NCBI GenBank assembly: GCA_910586775.1
Contig: CAJUJN010000049.1
Coordinates: forward strand, 1 to 32,232
Direction: 5' to 3'
DNA: 32,232 bases
From: an uncultured Acetatifactor sp.
Lineage (GTDB): Bacteria > Bacillota > Clostridia > Lachnospirales > Lachnospiraceae
Shown: one piece after another, positions 8,323-14,429 of the stretch
How the letters are laid out: each line of letters begins with the position of its first letter
Numbering within the stretch: position 1 is the stretch's first letter
Position numbers and translations under genes: made by a program
The notes under the pieces: generated by a model
The model's database searches: none
Told to the model about the DNA's origin: nothing
Seen by the model: only the letters and a program-made list of their open reading frames with translations

Positions 8323-8539
8323 TTCTATTTTCCTCCTAACTCAGTTCCGTAACTGCCCCGCACGGTACCGGTGCATAGAAGGGGATTTTCAGGCATCAAA
8401 ACATATGTTTGCAAATCCTCCGGACACTGTACGGGGCTGTTACTGTTTTTGGTTCCGCTTCTGCGGTTTTTAAGCAGGAAAATTCTTCCGGATGGACGGA
8501 GGGTAAATCCTTCGTCTCTATCTCGTCAGGTGTAACGAC

Positions 8540-8568
8540 AAAAAACCCCGAATCGACATGATTCGGGG
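8540..8568 (-). terminator. Riboswitch expression-platform terminator
   Basis: On the minus strand CCCCGAATC, a 5-base loop and GATTCGGGG form a perfect 9-bp stem followed by TTTTTT. It lies about 100 bp after the FMN aptamer and 218 bp before ribU, so it is well placed to end transcription when FMN is bound. Confidence 0.88.
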
Positions 8569-8664
8569 TGAATTTCTGCACGGTTACCGACTGCAAAACA
8601 AATGACAGACATTTCTCACTGAATATCCTGAGATATACCGGACCTTTCATTTTGCAATCGCTCC

Positions 8665-8796
8665 TTCTTCTTTCATCCAGACTATACTGTTGGTCCCGGA
8701 GTTTCACCGGGTCAGCCGTGGCAGGTTCCGGCAAGGCCGCCTTACTCCTGCCCCGGGTCGCGGACTGTACCGCCAGTAGGGAATTCTCATCCTGGT
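8665..8796 (-). promoter_or_regulatory. FMN riboswitch (RFN element)
   Basis: The minus strand carries the conserved RFN blocks in order: GATGAGAATTCCC, ACTGGCGGTACAGTCCGCGA, a variable arm near GGGGCAGGAGTAAGGCGGCC, GGTGAAACTCCGGGACC, then AACAGTATAGTCTGGATGAA and AGAAG. This is the FMN aptamer that controls riboflavin synthesis and uptake genes. The terminator at 8540-8568 shows control by premature transcription end. The 602-bp stretch 8323-8924 holds the leader and promoter. A 112-codon open frame running through it I regard as chance. Confidence 0.95.
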
Positions 8797-8859
8797 ATTA
8801 TGTATAGTATACCGCATGAGTCACCCGACCCCGAAGAATTTTCTTTTTGTACATGTGCT

Positions 8860-8888
8860 ATTATAATACCGATTCCGGTAAAAATCAA
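8860..8888 (-). promoter_or_regulatory. Promoter of ribU
   Basis: On the minus strand TTGATT (8883-8888), a 17-bp spacer and TATAAT (8860-8865) make a strong SigA promoter. It lies just beyond the stop of the ABC exporter gene, about 60 bp before the FMN aptamer. Confidence 0.8.
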
Positions 8889-8924
8889 GAGGGAAATCCG
8901 AAATAAATCCGGATACGGCAAACC

Positions 8925-10874
8925 TCAAGTCGTCACTGCATTTCCTGTATAGAGCTGGTAATACTTGCCCTTCTGCTCAATCAGCTGGTCATGGGTACCT
9001 TTCTCGATGATGCGGCCCTGTTCCAGGACGATGATGCAGTCGCTGTTTTTGACGGTGGAAAGCCGGTGGGCGATGACGAAATTGGTGCGGCCCTTCATCA
9101 GCGCATCCATACCCTGCTGCACCAGCTTCTCCGTTCTGGTATCAATGGAGCTGGTGGCTTCATCCAGAATCAATACCGGCGGGTCCGCGATGGCTGCCCG
9201 GGCAATGGCAAGCAGCTGTCTCTGTCCCTGGCTTAAATTCGCGCCGTCACCGTGGAGCATGGTGTCGTAGCCGTCGGGCAGACGCCGTATGAAGCTGTGG
9301 GCATTGGCCAGTACTGCCGCTTTCTTCACTTCCTCGTCCGTGGCGTCCATCTTGCCGTAGCGGATATTTTCCATGACGGTTCCCGTGAACAGATGGGTAT
9401 CCTGGAGCACGATCCCTAAGGAACGTCTCAGGTCCGCCTTTTTGATCTTGTTTACATTAATGGCGTCGTAGCGTATTTTTCCATCCTGTATATCGTAGAA
9501 GCGGTTGATCAGGTTGGTGATGGTGGTCTTTCCTGCGCCTGTGGCTCCCACGAAGGCAATCTTCTGTCCGGGCTTGGCATACAGTTCGATGTCATGCAGG
9601 ATCATCTTGTCATCGTTGTAGCCGAAGTCCACATGGTCAAAGACCACATCTCCCTTCAGTTCCACATAAGTGGTCGTGTTGTCAGCCTTGTGATAATGCT
9701 TCCATGCCCAGAGCCCGGTGCGCTCCTTGCTCTCCGTCAGCTCTCCGTCCGGTTTTCTCACCGCATTGACCAGTTCCACATAGCCTTCATCCACCTCCGG
9801 CTTCTCGTCCATCAGCCTGAAAATTCTGTCCGCCCCCGCCAGAGCCATGATGATGCTGTTAAACTGCATGCTCACCTGGTTGATGGGCATATTGAAGGAC
9901 TTATTGAAATTCAGAAAGCTGGCAAGGCCTCCCAGGGTCAGGCCGGACACGCCTGTAATGGTCAGGATACCGCCGATTACGGCACATACCACATAGCTTA
10001 AATTCCCCAGCTGTGCGTTCACCGGTCCCATGATATTGGCAAAACGGTTAGCCTGATAAGCGCTTTCAAACAACTGCTCATTCAATTCGTTAAACTGGTT
10101 CAGGCTCTCCTCCTCATGACAGAATACCTTCACCACCTTCTGGCCTGTCATGGTCTCTTCAATACAGCCGTTCAGGGCACCGATTGCCTTCTGCTGCGCC
10201 ACAAAATACCGGCTGCTCAGGGAACCGATCTTCTTCGTCGCCACCAGCATGATTCCTACCATCAGCAGGGTCACCAGCGTCAGCGGGATATCCAGAATCA
10301 GCATACATACAAAGACGCTCACCACCGTAATGACACTGTTGAGCAGCTGGGGAATGCTCTGGCTGATCAGCTGCCGCAGGGTATCGATATCATTGGTGTA
10401 GATGGACATGATATCGCCGTGGGCATGGGTGTCGAAATATTTAATCGGAAGAGCTTCCATCTTCTCAAACAAATCGTTCCTGATATTGCGGAGCGTACCC
10501 TGTCCGATATTGATCAATATCCTGGACTGGGTAAAGGATGCCACCACGCCGATGGCATAAAATACAGCCACTCTGAAAATTGCCGATGCCAGGGCATCGA
10601 ACTGCGGATTCTCCTTTCCGATCAGAGGCAGGATATAATCGTCAATCAGCGTCCGCATGAACATGGTTCCCTGAAGGCTGCAGTATACGGATGCAAGGAT
10701 ACAGACGACTACAACCACCCATCCAATTGCGTAATCTTTCAATGTATAATTCATCACACGTTTAAAAAGCATGCCCGGATTTTCTATCTTTGGTCTGGGT
10801 CCCCGTCCCCTGGGGCCGCCCGGTCCATGTCCGCCCGGAGCCTGATTTGCTTTTTGGTTCTTATCTTCAGACAT
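8925..10874 (-). CDS. Heterodimeric ABC exporter, subunit with complete catalytic site (BmrD/YheH-like)
   Basis: A 649-residue half-transporter: a Gly/Pro-rich N-terminal tail at about residues 10-30, six transmembrane helices at about residues 45-340, and a C-terminal nucleotide-binding domain. Seen are Walker A GATGAGKTT, Q-loop VLQDTHLF, signature LSQGQ in place of LSGGQ, Walker B with catalytic Glu (LILDEATSS) and the H-loop AHR. An insert of about 40 residues lies between the membrane and ATPase parts. It pairs with the product of the upstream gene, which has a degenerate site, as in BmrC/BmrD and TM287/288. The substrate is unknown; multidrug or lipid export is typical of such exporters. 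The start at 10874 has AGGAGG upstream. Confidence 0.9.
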   Translation of the reverse strand: MSEDKNQKANQAPGGHGPGGPRGRGPRPKIENPGMLFKRVMNYTLKDYAIGWVVVVVCILASVYCSLQGTMFMRTLIDDYILPLIGKENPQFDALASAIFRVAVFYAIGVVASFTQSRILINIGQGTLRNIRNDLFEKMEALPIKYFDTHAHGDIMSIYTNDIDTLRQLISQSIPQLLNSVITVVSVFVCMLILDIPLTLVTLLMVGIMLVATKKIGSLSSRYFVAQQKAIGALNGCIEETMTGQKVVKVFCHEEESLNQFNELNEQLFESAYQANRFANIMGPVNAQLGNLSYVVCAVIGGILTITGVSGLTLGGLASFLNFNKSFNMPINQVSMQFNSIIMALAGADRIFRLMDEKPEVDEGYVELVNAVRKPDGELTESKERTGLWAWKHYHKADNTTTYVELKGDVVFDHVDFGYNDDKMILHDIELYAKPGQKIAFVGATGAGKTTITNLINRFYDIQDGKIRYDAINVNKIKKADLRRSLGIVLQDTHLFTGTVMENIRYGKMDATDEEVKKAAVLANAHSFIRRLPDGYDTMLHGDGANLSQGQRQLLAIARAAIADPPVLILDEATSSIDTRTEKLVQQGMDALMKGRTNFVIAHRLSTVKNSDCIIVLEQGRIIEKGTHDQLIEQKGKYYQLYTGNAVTT

Positions 10875-10892
10875 ATGAAACCTCCTGCTTTC

Positions 10893-11045
10893 TTAAATCC
10901 AGCTTCGTCTCCTCATCACGATACCCTTATCGGGGAAGGCTTTTCCCTCTGCATCATCTGCACGGTATACGGCTGTAATCTCCTTCAGGGCATCTTCCGC
11001 GTTGAGACTGCTGCTGTTTATTCTGCTTCCCATAGTTATACTCAT
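10893..11045 (-). CDS. Possible 50-residue small protein between the two ABC genes
   Basis: The 278-bp gap inside the exporter operon contains an open frame from ATG 11045 to TAA 10893. The peptide starts MSITMGSRINSSSLNAEDAL and has a helix-like acidic middle and a basic MRRRSW end. It stops just before the ribosome binding site of the next gene. I see no good ribosome binding site for it and recognise no family. It may be a real small protein, a gene remnant or chance. Confidence 0.22.
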   Translation of the reverse strand: MSITMGSRINSSSLNAEDALKEITAVYRADDAEGKAFPDKGIVMRRRSWI

Positions 11046-11152
11046 AAGCCCATTTGTTGGTTTTATCCATTGTCAGTTGATCTGATAAATATCCGGACTT
11101 ATCATGACCGCAATACACACTTCCTGAGCAAAAATGTATTGCCGGTTATCTG

Positions 11153-12895
11153 TTAATTCTTCTCGTCAAAGTCGCCGCTGCCGCTCATCTGGGCGTCGTA
11201 AACTTCACGGTATATCGTGTTGGTTTTCAGCAGTTCCTCGTGGGAGCCGAAGCCATCCACCTGGCCGTCATGCATTACGATAATCCTGTCGGCATGCTCC
11301 ACGCTGGAAATTCGCTGGGCGATAATCAGCTTTGTAGTACCGGGGATGGCTTCCGCGAAAGCTTTGCGAATCTTCGCGTCCGTAGCCGTATCCACTGCAC
11401 TGGTGGAATCGTCCAGAATCAGTATTTTGGGCTTTTTCAGGAGAGCTCTGGCGATACAGAGTCTCTGCTTCTGGCCGCCGGACACATTGGTGCCGCCCTG
11501 TTCTATGTAAGTGTTATAGCCGTCGGGCATCTTCTGAATAAACTCATCCGCACAGGCCATCTCGCAGGCATGCCTGCATTCTTCCTCCGTGGCTTCCATG
11601 TCACCCCAACGCAGATTTTCCAGGATTGTACCGGAAAACAGCACATTGTTCTGCAGCACCACCGCCACCTGGTTTCTGAGGGCTTCCATGTCATAATCCT
11701 TCACATTCACGCCGCCTACCAGAAGCTCGCCCTTCGTCACATCATAGAGTCTGCTGACCAGGTTCACCAGGCTGGACTTGGCGCTTCCGGTACCGCCGAT
11801 GATACCGATGGTCTCGCCCGATTTGATTTCCAGGTTGATATCCTTCAGAACCGGGTCCGCCGCATCTTTCTTATAGCTGAAGGACACATGGTCGAACTTG
11901 ATGCTGCCGTCCTTTACCTGGTCCGCCGGTTTCTCCGGATTCGCAAGGTCCGCTTTTTCCTCCAGCACTTCGCAGATACGTCTGGCGCTTGCCATGGACA
12001 TGGTGACCATGACAAAGATCATGGACAGCATCATCAGGCTCATCAGAATATTCATACAATAGGTCAGCATGTTCATCAGCTGCCCCGTGGTCAGGGTATC
12101 CTGAATAATCATATGTGCTCCCATCCAGCTGATTGCCAGGATACAGGTGTATACGGTAAAGTTCATCACCGGGTTGTTCCAGAGGACGATACCCTCCGCC
12201 TTACAGAATATTTTATATATGTTGTTGCTGGCCTTCTTGAATTTCTCTACCTCGTATTCCTCACGGACATAGGCCTTTACCACCCGGATTGCGGATACGT
12301 TTTCCTGCACACTTTCATTCAACGCATCGTATTTCGGAAACGCCTGTGAAAAATGCTTCGTGGCCTGGCTCACAATCAGCCCCAGCACGCAGGCCAGAAA
12401 TATCACTGCCACCAGGTATACACTGGCAAGGCGTGGGCTGATGACAAAGGACATGACCATGGCGCAGATCAGCGTGGCCGGCGCCCGCATACACATACGC
12501 AGAATCATCTGATATGCATTCTGCATATTCGTCACATCGGTAGTCAGCCTGGTCACCAGTCCCGAAGTGCTGAATTTATCGATGTTGGAAAAGCTGAAGG
12601 TCTGGATATTTTCATACATCGCCTTCCTCAGGTTCCTGGCAAAACCGGCGGATGCCCGGGAACCGAACTGCCCTCCCAGAATGCCGAAGGTAAGGCTTAA
12701 CAGCGCCGCCCCCACCATCAGTACGCCGATCAGATAAATATGCTTCATATTGCCCGCTGTCACGCCGTCATCGATGATGGACGCCATCAGCAGCGGGATG
12801 ATCGTTTCCATGATTACCTCCCCTATCATGAAAACAGGGGTCAGAACGGAGTCTTTTTTAAATTCCTTAATCTGTGCTCCCAATGTTTTTAGCAT
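11153..12895 (-). CDS. Heterodimeric ABC exporter, degenerate-site subunit (BmrC/YheI-like)
   Basis: A 580-residue half-transporter with six transmembrane helices at about residues 15-310 and a C-terminal ATPase domain. Walker A is GGTGSAKSS, the Q-loop VLQNNVLFSG, the signature VSGGQ, and Walker B reads LILDDSTSAVD. The catalytic Glu is therefore Asp, the usual change in the non-hydrolysing site of heterodimeric exporters. The H-loop has Gln (IAQRIS) where His is normal, a second sign of the degenerate site. I chose the ATG at 12895 (AAGGAAG upstream). The open frame extends 66 codons further but overlaps marR. It follows marR by 29 bp. Confidence 0.91.
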   Translation of the reverse strand: MLKTLGAQIKEFKKDSVLTPVFMIGEVIMETIIPLLMASIIDDGVTAGNMKHIYLIGVLMVGAALLSLTFGILGGQFGSRASAGFARNLRKAMYENIQTFSFSNIDKFSTSGLVTRLTTDVTNMQNAYQMILRMCMRAPATLICAMVMSFVISPRLASVYLVAVIFLACVLGLIVSQATKHFSQAFPKYDALNESVQENVSAIRVVKAYVREEYEVEKFKKASNNIYKIFCKAEGIVLWNNPVMNFTVYTCILAISWMGAHMIIQDTLTTGQLMNMLTYCMNILMSLMMLSMIFVMVTMSMASARRICEVLEEKADLANPEKPADQVKDGSIKFDHVSFSYKKDAADPVLKDINLEIKSGETIGIIGGTGSAKSSLVNLVSRLYDVTKGELLVGGVNVKDYDMEALRNQVAVVLQNNVLFSGTILENLRWGDMEATEEECRHACEMACADEFIQKMPDGYNTYIEQGGTNVSGGQKQRLCIARALLKKPKILILDDSTSAVDTATDAKIRKAFAEAIPGTTKLIIAQRISSVEHADRIIVMHDGQVDGFGSHEELLKTNTIYREVYDAQMSGSGDFDEKN

Positions 12896-12924
12896 GATTT
12901 TCACACTTCCTTTCGTTATTATTC

Positions 12925-13446
12925 TTATTTCTGCCGTTTTGTCGTGCAGATATTTTCTTCTCCAAAATCCGGAACATTCTCCTGCGGTAAAGCATCGTAC
13001 TTCGCTGCAAGCCCCTCCAGATTCTTCATCGCCATTCCCAGAAGCCGGGACAGCTGCCGGACTTCTTCCTCCGTCATCCCTTCGGTAATGCACTTTTCCA
13101 TCATCTCCATGTGGGCTTCAATCCGTATATGTCCCCGGAGAGCCTCTTCCGTCATCTGAATCCGCTTCAGCCTGGCATCCCTGTCCTGGGCTTTGCGCAC
13201 GATCAGGCCTTCACGCTCCATTACCTGTAGTGTGTTGGTCGCAGTGGCCCTGGAAATGCGGAATTCCTTTTCCAGGTCTCTCTGGTACACCGGCTGCTCT
13301 CTGTGATGGTAAAGATAGCCCAGAATACCGCCCTGCAGCTGACTTTTGGGTCCCGCCTCACACTTTGGAAGACTTTTGCGGATGATCAGCTTGATCTGAT
13401 TGTGGATGGCACGCAGCACAAATGCGATTCTTCTTTTCTCCTCCAT
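12925..13446 (-). CDS. MarR-family transcriptional repressor of the ABC exporter
   Basis: A 173-residue winged-helix protein. The N-terminal helix starts RRIAFVLRAIHNQIK. QGGILGYLYHHREQPVYQRDLEKEF and then the recognition helix SRATATNTLQVMEREGLI lie at about residues 38-83, followed by the wing with RKAQDRDARLKRIQ (DxRxK/R). A long C-terminal dimerisation helix follows. It is the first gene of the marR-ABC-ABC operon. Two palindromes overlap its own promoter, so autorepression relieved by an exporter substrate is the likely mode. The start at 13446 has GAGAGGAAG upstream. Confidence 0.92.
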   Translation of the reverse strand: MEEKRRIAFVLRAIHNQIKLIIRKSLPKCEAGPKSQLQGGILGYLYHHREQPVYQRDLEKEFRISRATATNTLQVMEREGLIVRKAQDRDARLKRIQMTEEALRGHIRIEAHMEMMEKCITEGMTEEEVRQLSRLLGMAMKNLEGLAAKYDALPQENVPDFGEENICTTKRQK

Positions 13447-13562
13447 CGGCTTCCTCTCTCTTTATTCCTTTCAGTTCCTGCTATTACGGCTGCCATCTGC
13501 ATAACATTGGAGTCGGACATATTTTTCTGAAATATCTTCCTCATAGGATTTTACAGAAAAAA

Positions 13563-13600
13563 TGTTAGCACGCTAACCATTATTGTTAGCTTACTAACAT
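13563..13600 (-). promoter_or_regulatory. Two tandem MarR-type operators
   Basis: Two inverted repeats with the same half-site lie side by side: GTTAGC-AC-GCTAAC (13564-13577) and TGTTAG-CTTA-CTAACA (13584-13599). Their centres are 21 bp apart, two DNA turns, so two dimers could bind the same face. The second palindrome overlaps the -10 element and the first covers the transcription start region. That the MarR protein binds them is inference from position. Confidence 0.75.
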
Positions 13601-13625
13601 TATCGCATTTTACAGGATTTGTCAA
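13597..13625 (-). promoter_or_regulatory. Promoter of the marR-ABC exporter operon
   Basis: On the minus strand a perfect TTGACA (13620-13625), a 17-bp spacer and TAATGT (13597-13602). The -10 is inside the upstream operator. The transcript has a 5' leader of about 145 nt before marR, with no other gene seen in it. Confidence 0.75.
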
Positions 13626-13701
13626 TCACTTTACTGTAATACTTTATGAAAATTTTGTGAAGTAATACATTCGGAAAATTCTCCGGTAATTGCAGGAGGC
13701 A

Positions 13702-14420
13702 TTATTCCGTCTCCGCAATTTTCCTCCGCAATGCCTCTATTTCATCCCGGGAAAAGGCTGACACTATAAAGGCGATTTCTTCTGTGGGATAGTTTTTTCT
13801 GAGCATTTTGATTACAGATTCCTTCTCTGCCTGCCTTTTCTGCGCTTCTGCCTTGGCAAGAGCCTGTTGTTTTTCCTGTTCCACTTTTTTAATCGCTTCC
13901 TGCTTCTCCTGTTCAATGATCCAGCCGACCTTGGTCATCCCTATCGTCCCCCTTATTTTATTTGCGGTCTCCATGTCGATCAGATTGTCCGTGAAGGTCA
14001 GTATCCCGGCCAGTGCAAAGACCTGCTTACCCCTGTCCTGGATCTGTGTCGCCAGACTTACAGATTCACGTATCTATTCTTCTTTCTCCTTCTTCTTCCG
14101 GTATGAGAGCGGCAGTATGATGAACTCCATCAGCTCCTCGTCATCCAGCGGCTCACTCTTCTCCACTTTCCTTATTCAGATGGCAGAAGAACCCTTCGGA
14201 ATCCAGCTCTGAAAGGAATGCCGGCTCCAGCCTCATCCTGACCGCCCCTAATCGTACCCGTCGGCCACCTGCCTCCTCTCTATGTCGCCTGTGTATATGA
14301 CGATCATCCGGAGCGTCGGTCAGTCCTTTCTCTCCCGCTGATACCGCTCCGGTATCCCTGCCAGATAATTGAGTTACTTCACCTTGTTCTCTTTCGTATA
14401 CTCGCTTTAAGGATAAAGTA
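13702..14420 (-). pseudogene. Decayed Rpn/PD-(D/E)XK nuclease family gene
   Basis: Only the last 90 codons (13702-13974) form a clean frame, with a coiled-coil of Glu/Lys/Gln at about residues 20-55 and the C-terminal LRKNYPTEEIAFI. The same frame extends upstream through VSLATQIQDRGKQVFALAGI to an in-frame TAG near 14073. Before it lies EPLDDEELMEFIILPLSY. Further upstream, pieces such as MRLEPAFLSEL, MIVIYTGDIERR and NYLAG appear in different frames. This order matches Rpn-type recombination-promoting nuclease/putative transposase proteins. At least two frameshifts and one stop show it is dead. It sits between the ABC exporter and the aSec locus. Confidence 0.7.
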
Positions 14421-14429
14421 TCTAAGAAA

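Noticed and set aside
8396..8734. A 112-codon minus-strand frame upstream of ribU.
   Set aside because: It runs through the FMN aptamer and the attenuator hairpin and has no family likeness; the RNA structure explains the sequence.
11153..13093. The longer start of the upstream ABC subunit at 13093.
   Set aside because: The extra 66 residues overlap marR in another frame and have no transporter likeness; the ATG at 12895 has a ribosome site.
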